Source of the DNA: Nymphaea colorata
Taxonomy: Eukaryota > Streptophyta > Magnoliopsida > Nymphaeales > Nymphaeaceae
NCBI RefSeq assembly: GCF_008831285.2
Contig: NC_045150.1
Location: forward strand, 1,378,001 to 1,442,000
Length of the DNA: 64,000 nt
Reading direction: 5' to 3'
Part shown: piece by piece, positions 53,500 to 64,000 of the stretch
Numbering within the stretch: position 1 is the stretch's first letter
Layout of the letters: each line of letters opens with the position of its first letter
The notes under the pieces: generated by a model
The model's database searches: none
Told to the model about the DNA's origin: nothing
Seen by the model: only the letters and a program-made list of their open reading frames with translations
Made by a program: the position numbers and the translations under genes

Positions 53500-53806
53500 A
53501 CATCAAGAACTACGGATATGATGGCCAATCATGAACAACAAAGGTACCCTCGACATGAACATGATCATCGAAAACATGAGTCATTGTATTGTATTTCACG
53601 TGATAGATGTACCACCATCATATAACATACTTTTGGGACAACCTTGGATCCACCAAATACGTGGAATCCCATCCACTCTTCATCAGTGCCTCAAATGGAA
53701 TTTTGGCCCATTAGTCATCACCATACGTGCTGAGGATTCAGTCGAAAGGTTGGTGCAACCAATGCTCCCTATGCCAATTGATCCGGCAGATGTACCTAGC
53801 ATATGA
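53500..53806 (+). pseudogene. Tat-lineage gypsy aspartic protease region
   Basis: The frame 53531-53806 reads HVIDVPPSYNILLGQPWIHQ then IPSTLHQCLKWNFGP. This is the conserved C-terminal half of the Tat protease (YN.LLGRPWIH...PSTLHQ.LKF). The catalytic D-S/T-G region is not preserved upstream. About 700 bp before it (52700-53500) contains only broken fragments. Confidence 0.75.
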
Positions 53807-54374
53807 ACAGTGAAGGACAGATAATCATCTGAGTTATCAAAAACACCCCTTGTATGTTCATTTTATGAAAAACCCTAAGAGATTTCAATTGCTTCTGAAA
53901 GGTGTCTATCATCCATTCACTGGCCTCGGGAAGAGCGAAGATGACATCTTGTAGTCAATTAGCATCCCTTTTCAGATGAACACCAGATGACTGAGATATC
54001 ATGATGAAATTTGAAAAATATCGTGTTGACTGATAGTATTTACCTTTGTTTCAAATCCTCCCATAAATTTTGTAATCTTAAACTTCTTTTTGTCTGGTCT
54101 CATGAGAGGACCCTCTCTACGAACTAAGAATTTTTGATATGCAATGCAAGTCTTTTGTTATCAATTTTAATTTTGTTCAATTTTCCCTTTATCCTCCTCT
54201 TTACAGGATGTTGGAATTCAATGTCTCAGTTTCTTCTTTTTCCTCGGAAGTCCCCCCAAAAAGCATTTGTGAAACAAACAGTCAGTGAAATTGAACCTAC
54301 GACAATACTCAAATCGAAATTACTAGTATTTACTTAGATTCAGTGACAAGAACATCCCTCGCCCTTAGTTACTG

Positions 54375-55730
54375 ATCTGATTGAAGAGATTAATCTTGGA
54401 ACCAGTGATAATCCTAAGATCATTCAAATTGGTATGAAAAAACTGGTGGACTTTCTTATAAGCCACCAAGAAATTTTCACATGGACCTATGAGGATATGT
54501 TGGGTTTAGATCCCCAGTTGGTTAAACATCGTTTGTTCTTAAATCTTAGTTTCAAGCCAGTTAAACAAAAATTGCGCAAGCTTGATCTTCGACTAGAAGG
54601 GCCTGTAAAAGAAGGGTTAGAAGACCTACTAAGGGAAAAATTCATTCATGCCATTGATTACACAAAATGGTAGGCTAATATCATTGTTGTCCCCAAGAAA
54701 AATGACAAAGTTAGATTATGCATTGACTTTCGAGACCTTAACAAAGACACGCCAAAAGATGATTATCCACTTCCAAACATTGATTTATTAGTGGACAGTA
54801 CTACTGACAATGCCATGTTCTCTTTCATGGATGGATATTCGGGATATAACCAAATCAAATTAGCAATCAAAGATCAGCCTAAGACAATTTTTACTATAGA
54901 ATGAGGCACTTTCTATTACACGGTGATGCCGATTAGGTTGAAGAATGCTGAAGAAACTTATCAAAGAGTCATGACCGCTATCTTCCGTGATGCACAAAAT
55001 CATGGATGCATATATCGATGACATACTGATTAAGTCTAAGGAAAGAGAAGGCCACATTGAAACCCTCACCCAGGTATTCGAGACACTCTTACAGTACAAG
55101 CTTCATTTGAATAATAAAAAATGTGTATTTGGGGTTAAATCGGGTAAACTTTTAGGTTTCATGGTCAGTAAAAGGGGGATCAAGATGGATCTTACCAAAC
55201 CTAAAACAATTATTGATATGCCACAACTACCAATATCAAGGAACTATGAAGTTTGCAAGGGCGAATCTAGTCCATCAGATGATTCATTTTCAATCTGGCC
55301 GTGAGATGCGAACCATTCCACCAGCTGTTGAGGAATGGTGTCAAGTTTGAATGGGGTTTTGAATGCCAACAATAGTTTGAAAAGATCAAGAGATATCTTC
55401 TAAATCCATCAATCTTAAAACCCTCAGTACTGAGTAGACCATTGCTACTTTACATCACAGTGAATGAATCAGCATGTGGCTGCTTTTTGAGACAATATGA
55501 GGAAGGAAGTCGCATCGAGCATGCAATTTATTACATTAGCAACACTTTTGTTCAATATGAAAAGAAATACTATCCAATAGAAAAAACTTGTCTAGCATTG
55601 GTTTGGATGTGTCAGAAGCTGAGACATTATTTGTTAGCTTGTGAGATCAAGATACTCTTCAAACTAAATCCTCTTAAGTACATCTTGGAACAACTCTTTC
55701 TTAATGGATGCATCATCAAATGGTAAGTTC
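54375..55730 (+). pseudogene. Tat-lineage gypsy reverse transcriptase and RNase H
   Basis: RT: WTYEDMLGLDPQLVKHRL, IIVVPKKNDKVRLCIDFRDL, NKDTPKDDYPLPNIDLLVDS, FMDGYSGYNQIKLA, then AYIDDILIKSKEREGH (catalytic YIDD, 55005-55050). RNase H: NESACGCFLRQYEEGSRIEH, EKKYYPIEKTCLALVW and KLRHYLLACEI up to 55726. Stops at about 54672 and 54902 and a frameshift near 54985 make it non-functional. Confidence 0.88.
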
Positions 55731-55739
55731 TACTGATGC

Positions 55740-56480
55740 AATATGATCTTGAATATATGTCCTAGAAGTCAATCAAAGGACAAGCAATTGCGGATCAGTT
55801 AGTAGACTTTCTCCAGTATGAGGAAATGAGAACGAATAATGAGTTTTCAGATGAACACGTACTAAGTTTGGAAATAGTTTAGCTATGGAAGATGTACTTT
55901 GACGGATCCAAAAGCGTGATGGAAGCTGGTATATGCATTTTACTTATCACTTCGGAAGATGAAATGATCATGTGCTCTTTGAAACTTGACTTTCCATATA
56001 CCCATAACATGGCTGAATACGAGGCCCTCATCGAAGGATTTCGTTCTTTATTAAGTTTCCAAGAAAAAAAGGTGCATGCCTTTGGCGACTTTCAACTTAT
56101 CATAAACTAAGTGAATGAAGAATGACAAGTCAAAGATGAAAAATTGGTGCCATAGAAATCGCCACCTCCTTGATCCGTCAGTTTGAAGAAGTACAACTGA
56201 CTCACATAAAAAGAGATTCGTGAGTCTTGGATCCAACCATATCCTTTCGAACCAATGAAGCAATTAGTTCTTTTGAGATTGGAAGATTAGAACACCCTGC
56301 TTTTGAAGTGGTGAAGTATGTTCTTCATATCCTAGAGGAGAATACGCATTGGTATCATGGCATTAAAAGATACATTGAAAGCGGAAAATTTCCGAATGAA
56401 ATGACCAAAATTAAACAAAAAGCAATTCAATGTATGTCAGCGAGGTATGTTATTCTTGCAGATGTGCTATATAGATGAAG
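55740..56480 (+). pseudogene. Tat-lineage additional (archaeal-type) RNase H and linker
   Basis: Reads KSIKGQAIADQLVDF, then MYFDGSKSVMEAGICILL and HNMAEYEALIEGFRSLL. DGS and the AEYEAL helix are the hallmarks of the second, archaeal-type RNase H acquired by the Tat lineage. After 56110 the frame is broken by stops, then continues as WYHGIKRYIESGKFP and SARYVILADVLYR. Confidence 0.86.
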
Positions 56481-56499
56481 ATTTAGTATTGAATACTCT

Positions 56500-57010
56500 C
56501 ATTACCTTGATGAAGATGAGGCAAAGGAAGTCATCGAAGAGTTACATCGAGGAGACTGTGGGGGCCATGTTGGTTACCAAACCCTCACCAAGCAGATAAT
56601 TTAAGCTGGATATTATTGACCCACTATGCAAAAAGATTGTCATCAATTCATCAAAATATGTAAAGAATGTCAACTGCATGCTCCAATGATCAATGCACCA
56701 GCCTATCATTTGCATTCTATAACATCTTCTTGGCCATTTTCAATGTGGGCATTCAATATAGTCGAACCAATATCTCTTGCAACTTCCAATGACCATAAGT
56801 ACTTTCTTGCAGCAGCAGACTATTTTACCAAATGGGTAGAAGTCGTCATGCTCAGAACAGTGGAAGGACGTCATGTAGTGTCATTCATTCACAAAAATCT
56901 TCTTTGCAGATTAGGAGTCCCTCATGATATAGTATCTGACAATGAGACTCATTTTGAAAATGAAAAGATGAGACAGTTGTGCAGTAAATACCGTGATTCC
57001 ATCTTCAAAA
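56500..57010 (+). pseudogene. Tat-lineage integrase, cut off by a second element
   Basis: Zinc-binding part KDCHQFIKICKECQLHAP, then WPFSMWAFNIVEP, KYFLAAADYFTKWVEVV, GVPHDIVSDNETHFENEKM. The first catalytic Asp is Asn here (WAFNIV versus WAFDVV in the 61949-62920 copy). The second Asp (SDN) is kept. Homology ends near 57010 in the segment after C.KY, before the catalytic Glu, exactly where the LTR of the opposite-strand element begins. Confidence 0.87.
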
Positions 57011-60000
57011 GCTTATACATATATACATATATGTATATAAGTATGAAGATACTTATCTTTCCCTCTTTCAAAATCTTTCATTTAGTGATCTTGTTCGCAC
57101 CCCTCTCCTATTTTAAGGAGGTCGAAATGCGAGTCAGCAAAATTCTTTTAAAATTGGGGTTTTGAGAAAATTTTCAAGAGAAAGGGATCCGCCCGTCGGT
57201 ACGAGGTCCAACCGTTCCTGCCGCCTTTAACAGGGGTAATTAGACCAAGGACTAAGGATCATTTGGATCATGTACAAGTTATTGATGCAAATCCTATATG
57301 CTTATGTATTGGGGTTTTGAATTCAAGAACCGAAATTCATTTTTTGAATAAATGAATTTGAATATTGGGGGGTTTTCAAGTTGGTTTAAAAACCTTTGTT
57401 TTGGTGTTATTTGAAACACATAATTCTTGAGGATTTTGCAGATTTGGAATCGAGTTCTTTGTTGTGAACTCTAGATGATGATGATCATCTTATGATCAAA
57501 ATTGATTTTAAACTCTTCTTTTGTCAAATCATGTGATTTGTAGAATTTATTCTTTTGAAAGAACATAGGTTCCAAATTGTTAGAAAATATGTTGTTTTCC
57601 AAATACACTTTGGCCAAGGTTAAGAATGCATTGCTTGTGTTTTCTTTTGAAGTTAAGTGAGGTTTACAAATTCTCATTGCAATATGACTTGGTCACTTTT
57701 TGCAACTCAAATTTGAATCACTTAATTTCTTGAGAATGTGCATGTGGTGCTATTGAGTTTGAGTGAAGGTGAATGCATGAAACGGGAAGGAAAACTATAT
57801 GGAACATTCATTCTTCTCTCTCTCATAATCCCTCAAGATTGATTCATATGAAACATACATTCTTCACTCTCTCTTAATCTCTCAAAGTCCATATTATACG
57901 TCATACAATCTATGCATGAGGATTGATTAAAATGTAGGACTTTCTCTATATGTGCTCATTGTATGATTAAGCACATGAATTAGACATGTAGTCCATAAGC
58001 TTGAGGCTTGACATAAAATTATCAAAATGATGAAAATATATAAATGATGTCAAGTTCAATCTTGGAAATGGATGGGAGACGTGGATGACATCCACTTTCG
58101 TTTCAAAATAGCTAAAAATCAGACCTTGTATTGATTTAAATAGCTGAAAATTGTGGACATTGATTCCAATAAATATCTTATTTCTTAGATGGAAATGACA
58201 AGTCTTTCAAATAGTTTCAAATTCCAGATTTGATAGTAATGAGATCGTCAACTCTTTTGGATGATTCTAGGATAATTGGCCTTTCAAATATGTAAATTTT
58301 AATATTCTTAAACCAATTCCTATGAAATATGGTCTGATTTCAACAACATACATACATCTTACGTATGAGTTTGCTGAAATTAAGTAAAAATGAAATGAAA
58401 ATGATTTCATAGCCTTGCACTATGAAAATCAATCAAAACGAACATCCTTCTTAAAAACCAGTTTGGAAACATATTCCAACCTGATTTTAAGAGAAAAAAA
58501 AGATTTTTAACAAGAGATTGGACACATGTATGTATATATATAACAACGTATATATATATACATACCTTACTCTTCAAAATGAAATTTTATCAAGGGACCG
58601 CATGATTCATGAATCATGATGATTCATGGCTGGGTTCTTTTATGTAGGAAGATTGAAAACTTGTTTCAAATCTTCCCTACTATCCTTGATTAATTAAATT
58701 GAAAGACATGAATCAAAATGACTGTGAATAAGAAAGAAAATAAAACAATACTCAAGCTTATTCATCCATCATTTCTCCATGCAAGGGTGGATCACATTCA
58801 TAAGAACGTATCCATCCCTTATAGGCATTTTCATCATACACGATGCAGCAAAATCACTCTCTCACCGTGGGATTCTCTCATGGTAGGGAGTTCAAAATGG
58901 TATTAAGTTGGTTCCTTTGAAAGGGACGTGGCCTTGAGGCCCATTTCAAAATTTGATACGAGGGTTCATATTTAAGAAAAACCGACATATGCATGCATTA
59001 TGCATTAACATGTTCATTGAAGCGTAGGTTTCCCTTAGCTGGACATCATTACCAGCCGTAAGCAAATGAAAATAAACCCTCCCATGAATTGATGGAATTA
59101 AAATAAATCAACAATAAGCTAAAGTAGAAGAGAAGTGAGTTAAAATCACCTACCTTGCGGTCGGTCTTGATGCTTGTCCTTCGTCTTCACTTGTTTTCTA
59201 ACTCGAGCAATCCTAAGCAAGAATCCAACCGTGGATTCAAGCTTAGCAAAGCTAGAATAAGAAATAGTTTGCTTGCTGGAATTTGGAATAGAGAATGAGA
59301 GAGCTTCTCTTCACAAAAATCCTAAGTGAGGGTCCACTTAAACACCCTAACTTAGCAAACTCGATAGAGAGAATGAAGAAGAAAATGAGAGAAAGGAGAG
59401 AAGAAATCTTGGACGAATCTTCTTGCTCCTCCTTGGCTTCTCTCTCCAAGCTCCTTGGCTGCAACACTTGATGAAATACTCCAAAAATTCGTCCTCCTCC
59501 TTGGTGGCCAAAGGGAGGTTTATATAGAGGAGGAGGTGGTAGGTTCAACCACCTTCTTAACTCACCTTGGGAACTTGCTTAAGACCTTGGGGACTTGTAA
59601 AATGAGTTAAATAGGCTTTAAAGGCTCTAATTGACCATTTCTCGGTCCATTTCCACGAGCTAGATGGGCTGGGCTAGGTTTGGTCAACATGGGTTCAGAC
59701 CTAGGTGATCAACTTGACCAAAATTTTGGACGAAAATGCCCTTGCACAGGGTTTGGTCCTTATTTTGTACTATTTATTTATTTTTTGTTTGAAATCGAGC
59801 TTGTAAGGTTAAAACCTAGTTACTAAGCTCCAAATGCCATTGAATTATGATAATTCAATTTAAATTTTAATAAAATTCAAAAATTTTATCAAATTTGGTT
59901 CGAAAAGGGTATTTTCGTCCAAAACTTGATTGAAAATGGATTTCAACTGAATCAAACTTTCACTTGAGAAATTGAATTTAAATTTGGTATTTTATTCATA

Positions 60001-60895
60001 CATTTGACAAATCAAAATGTTTATTTGCCTTTCATAAACCAATTTAGGTCTTTTAATCTTAATTTGACCGCAGAAGGGCAAAATTGTCCAAATTAATCAA
60101 TTTCAACCAATTGACCAAAGTCAAAGCTCATTTGTGAGTAGTTTGACTTTGTTTGAGGTAATTTGATAAATTTGGGTCAAGAAAGCTCTTAATTGAGCTA
60201 AATTATACTTTGACTGAGTTTAGTCAAAGTGGGTTTGGTTCGGTCAAAGTCTATTTTCGTCCATTAATTGGATCATGAGACAGACTTACGTTTTGACTGT
60301 GTTGAGTCCGTGCTGACTGAACCTAGCTAGAATTGGCACCACTTTTGGGTGCACCCAGGTCAAACCTACTTGGATTAAGTAGGTTAGGTGAGTTTGACCA
60401 GCTTAGTTATTGCTTTTTGGAAATTGACTCTTCTTTAAAGAGGACCTAGTTAAAGAAGAGAGAGAGATATATAAATGTCTCTCTTTTCCTAGGTTTCTCA
60501 TTCATTTCTCCTTGAAAATGACTTTTCTTCATTTAATTTGAGAGAAAATATTTATTTATTTATTTATTTTTAAATGGAGGGGGGCTCTTGACCACACGGG
60601 CTAGGTGGGGCCCACACGTGGGTCCCACGTAGCATTCTAGACTGAATTAGATCCAATTCTTGGATCTAAGTCAAAATTTGAATTTTGCAATTGGATTTGG
60701 ATTTCAAATCCTAAATTGGACATAGTTTGAACATGTAATCCTGCATTGGGATTTGTGTCATAAGTTAAATTCATAATTCGAATCCAAATTACGTTTAGGT
60801 TTGAAATTGACATTAAAATTGTAAAATTTCACAATTCTTTTGAGAAATTTTCATATTGCTTCAATTTTGATGTGGAAAAATTTGGGGTGTTAACA
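57011..60895 (-). repeat. 3' LTR of minus-strand Tat element, about 3.9 kb
   Basis: Its start is firm: TGTTAACACCCC at 60895, directly after a polypurine tract CCAAAGAGGGGCATC (complement of 60896-60910). A minus-strand TATA box CTATATAAA lies at 59519-59527, so U3 is about 1.4 kb and R-U5 about 2.5 kb. The low end is approximate (57011-57035), set by where the plus-strand integrase homology stops. A CCGTCGGTACGAGGTCC block near 57195 and AT microsatellites near 57020 and 58530 are inside. Frames here such as 59252-59548 are probably not genes. Confidence 0.75.
59519..59527 (-). promoter_or_regulatory. TATA box in Tat LTR
   Basis: The minus strand reads CTATATAAACC, preceded by GGAGG-rich sequence. 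It is the best core promoter in the LTR; transcription should start about 30 bp downstream (near 59490). Confidence 0.6.
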
Positions 60896-61948
60896 GATGC
60901 CCCTCTTTGGGGTTAAGCAAGTTGTTGAATTTGCTTAATAGCAAAGATTCACGCACCAAATTTTTGCAAATCGTTTGGAAAATCCATTTTTCAAATGATG
61001 TTGAACCATCCTCGCTCGAGGGGAAATGCTAGGCATGAACCTGAAATAAGAAGATTTTTGTCCATCTCATTGGAGACTTTATAGATGAATTAATGTTGGT
61101 TGAAAAATTTTGCAATTGTGAAAGTTTTTGCATTTGATGCTTGGAGAACTTAGCTCTTGATGCCTTCTAGACCATTGGTAAGTGCTTTTTCTCTCCTTTC
61201 ACTTAGTTTTTCACATACTCGTTTCTGCTTTTGAATTTTGATTTTCTTTTTGAGACACCCTTCACTCTTGGGAGAAATTCCTCACCACCCCAAAAGCTAC
61301 TACGGAGTTCCACCGCTTTGATGGTTTTGTGTAGTTTCATTTGTGCAATATCAAGTCTATCGGGCTTTCTTCTGAACCCTTGTACCGAGTTTTGGGCCGG
61401 TAACTCCTAAACTAGTTGGCCTCAGGGTACCAAATGTAAAACACTCATCGGGCTTACTTGCTAGAATTCAGAAGGCTTTAGGAGACTTAATATAAGCAAA
61501 ATGTTCATGAATTGCTTTTTAGCTTCACGGCGTAAGCATAGGTCATATGCTCACCCGCGCCTGCTAAGCTTTGAACAAGAGGAACAACTACACTCACCCC
61601 GAGCTCATTGCTCAATTCATTTCGCTTGATAGTTTTTCTAGCATCTTGCCAAGGTCTTTTAGGTGACAAGGCTTTTTCTTATGGCATCTCATGCTAGACC
61701 TTTACAAATGCCGATTGTCGGGACCAACATTAATTGCTATACATTAGTCCGTCAATGTATGTGAAAATTCTTGCATATTTCAAGCCGATGCCCTTGTAAT
61801 TGTCCTCAAGACATGGGCTGAGTTTGAAAATTTTGATGCATTTTTGAAACTTTTCCCTAAGGGATACCATGCCCCTTAGTTGGTTCGAAAATTGTTACAA
61901 ATGTGCTTATCAAAGCACAACTATTTTGAAATTTTTTGAATTGCAAAT
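60896..61948 (-). other. 3' untranslated region and polypurine tract of Tat element
   Basis: Lies between the integrase stop and the LTR. It contains no sizeable coding frame. The polypurine tract is at its lower edge. Contains CCTTGTACCGAGTTTTGGGCC near 61380, otherwise unremarkable. Confidence 0.7.
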
Positions 61949-62920
61949 TCAAGTATAGAATTTTTTGAGATGCAAAGCATTAATTGGATCGGGGATTTCA
62001 ACCCCATCGGCATCAATCAGCCGATAAGAATTGTGAGGTAGAACCTCTTTGACAACATATGGTCCTTCCCAGTTCGGCGCCCATTTTCCTTTGGGTCTAC
62101 TCCTGAGTGGAACTATGGATCTTAAAACAAGATCATTTACCTGAAATTTTCTTTCAATGACTGATTTGGCATAATGTTGGGTGACTCTCTTACGATAGAC
62201 TTCGGCATGCTCTGCCACTTGTAGTCTTTTCTTGTCTAAGAGGTCTAATTGAGCAAGTCTCTTTTTTTGATATTTGCTAATTGAGAGTTCAACGAGAGCA
62301 GCAAATTTCATTGCTGGTTTTTGGACATGTAATGGAAGGACAATTTCCGTTCCATATACTAATTCTGTTGGTGTAGCATTGGTGGGTGTCTGAATTGTGG
62401 TTCGATACGCCCAAAGTGCATTGTGCATTTTCTCGTGCCAATCTCGGCTTGTTTCAACAGTCCTTTCTAAGACACGAATCAAAATCTTGTTGGTTGCTTC
62501 TGCCTGACCATTACCTTGAGGGTAATATGGGGCATAAAAGTGATGTTGTATTTTGTGTTTGTGATAGAGATTGCGCATTTTCTCATTTTTGAAATGAGTA
62601 CCGTTATCAGAAACAATATCATGCGGGATGCCAAATCTACACAAAAGATTTTTGTGAATGAAGGACACTACGTGTTGTCCTTCGACTTTTTTTAAAGTGA
62701 TTGCTTCCACCCATTTGGTGAAGTAATCTGTAGATGCAAGAAAATACCTATGTCCATTTGAGGCAGGTGGATTGATTGGACCGACTACGTCGAAGGCCCA
62801 CATGGAGAATGGCCATGGTGAGCTGACCGAATGAAGGTACGCTGCTGGAGCATGAATTGATGGTGCATGCAACTGACATTTGATGCATTTCTTGACAAAT
62901 TGGTAACAGTCTCTTTGCAT
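61949..62920 (-). pseudogene. Tat-lineage integrase with C-terminal domain
   Basis: A 323-residue open segment. HHCC half-site CYQFVKKCIKCQLHAP; catalytic core WAFDVVGPI (Asp), IVSDNGTHF (Asp), YPQGNGQAEATNK (Glu); then LWAYRTTIQTPTNATP, VYGTEIVLP, and a GPY module (KWAPNWEGPYVV). All three catalytic acids are present. It follows in frame from the segment above, separated by one TGA at 62927-62929 where relatives have Trp (AGYYWPTM). Much better preserved than the 56500-57010 copy. Confidence 0.92.
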
Positions 62921-62926
62921 TGTGGG

Positions 62927-64000
62927 TCAATAGTACCCTGCTCTGACTATCTGCTTGACGAGGGTCTGATACCTTACATGTCCCCCACAAATTCCTTCAT
63001 GGGCTTCTTGAATGACTTCTAGTGCCTCATTTGCATCGAGACATCTAGCATATTCTGTGCTGAATCCTTTTTTGTATAGGATATCGGCTAAAATGAAATA
63101 TCTTGAAGACATGTGTCTCAAAACTCTTTGCTCTTTTCGAGACATTTCTGGTGGGAGTGTTCCAGTTTGGAGAAAATCCTTGATGTTCTGATACCATGGT
63201 GTTTCTCTACTTTCTGCTTGCAACACCTGTTCTGGTATGACAAAAGATGGTTGTTCGAGTCTTCCAACTTCAAAAGATCTGATAGATTCTCCAGGTTTGA
63301 AGGCAATGGTAGAGCCTAAACTGGCTAAACCATCTGCTATTGGGTTAAATTCTCTTTTGACATGTAAGAGTTGACATTCCTCAAACTGTCTTAAGAGGGA
63401 AGCTGCTAACTCTTGATATGAGATCAATTTTTGATCTTTGACTTGCCAATCTCCATTGACCTGACTGACAGCTAAGAGAGAATCTCCAAAAATGCGAACT
63501 CTCTGCACTTTAAATTTGAGCAACATTTTGAGTCCTTGGATTAGGGCCTTGTACTCTGCCATATTATGCGTGCAGGAAAAATTCAATTTGAGAGAGGAAG
63601 GAATCATTTCCCTTTCTGGTGTAATGAAAAGTATCCTAATGCCTGCCCCAACTGTGCTCTTAGATCCATCAAAGTACATCTCCCAAATCGGCTCTGGTTC
63701 AGTCGTCAGGATTTGCTCATCTGGAAAATCATCATTTGTTCTAATTTCTTCATATAGAGGAAAATCTGCCAATTGGTCTGCAATGGCTTGCCCCTTGATT
63801 GATTTTTGTGACACATATTTCAAATCATATTGCATCAGCAAAACCTACCACTTTGCTATCCTTCCATTCAGAAATGGCTGTTCGAGGATATATTTGAGTG
63901 GATTAAGTTTGGATAAAATTTTAAATTCGCAAGCCAATAGATAATGCCTTAATTTTTGACACAAGTTTTTTCCATGTGCGAGTAATTCTTTTCATACTGC
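62927..64000 (-). pseudogene. Tat-lineage RNase H end and archaeal-type RNase H, continues off window
   Basis: From the right edge: KLRHYLLACEFKILSKLNPL (RNase H tail, with a nearby small deletion/frameshift near 63955), then a TAG at 63845-63847 where Gln is expected. The open segment 62927-63841 follows: SQKSIKGQAIADQLADFP, MYFDGSKSTVGAGIRILF (archaeal-type RNase H DGS), HNMAEYKALIQGLKML, FGDSLLAVSQVNGDWQ, FNPIADGLASLGS, ending GGHVRYQTLVKQIVRAGYY. Two in-frame stops mean this copy cannot make a full Pol. Confidence 0.9.

Noticed and set aside
59252-59548. 98-residue Pro-rich start and hydrophobic tail protein
   Set aside because: It lies just downstream of the TATA box in the Tat LTR and matches no protein family. 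More likely leader RNA of the element.

Overview
This is nuclear DNA of a flowering plant. It has spliced exons with GT-AG introns, Ty1/copia and Ty3/gypsy LTR retrotransposons primed by initiator-Met tRNA, hAT-like non-autonomous DNA transposons and a tRNA-derived SINE. Long, transposon-filled introns fit a medium-to-large plant genome; the species cannot be fixed from the sequence. No bacterial genes, CRISPR arrays or genuine tRNA/rRNA genes were found.

The only host gene I can support is a minus-strand EMB8-like alpha/beta hydrolase (YheT/ABHD1-3 family). Nine coding exons lie at 38154-38413, 37948-38037, 36775-36833, 35776-35873, 32481-32570, 29323-29445, 8727-8804, 6340-6425 and 6088-6136. 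They join in phase into 311 codons with no stop, and the 3' exons carrying the catalytic Asp and His lie off the left edge. The gene therefore covers more than 32 kb. Intron 6 alone is 20.5 kb because of nested transposons.

Region by region: (1) 311-4860, inside intron 9: a decayed minus-strand copia element whose reverse transcriptase is split by a 2.9-kb solo LTR of Tekay/Del type. (2) 4861-8804: introns 9 to 7 and exons 7 to 9. (3) 8805-29322, intron 6: an old copia LTR split by a young complete copia element (9472-14902); next to it a decayed relative (14928-25247), itself split by a complete element with apparently identical LTRs (16031-21167) and by a GC-rich hAT-like MITE (22932-23514); then an inverted copia 3' end (25248-26022) and a 1.5-kb hAT-like element (26353-27850). 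(4) 29323-38413: exons 6 to 1, with a copia fragment, microsatellites and another hAT-like element (34210-35286) in the introns. (5) 38414-47890: upstream and intergenic DNA with a SINE carrying 16-bp target-site duplications and a degenerate tandem array of about 66 bp. (6) 48110-49480: a decayed Ty3/gypsy gag-protease-RT fragment. (7) 49620-64000: two opposed Ty3/gypsy elements of the Tat/Ogre lineage. The plus-strand copy stops inside its integrase, at the 3.9-kb LTR of the minus-strand copy, whose body runs off the right edge.

The retrotransposon genes are polyproteins for self-propagation. The two complete copia elements keep open gag-pol frames of 1438 and 1436 codons and could still be mobile; the other copies are broken. 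The host gene must splice across this material to make its enzyme.
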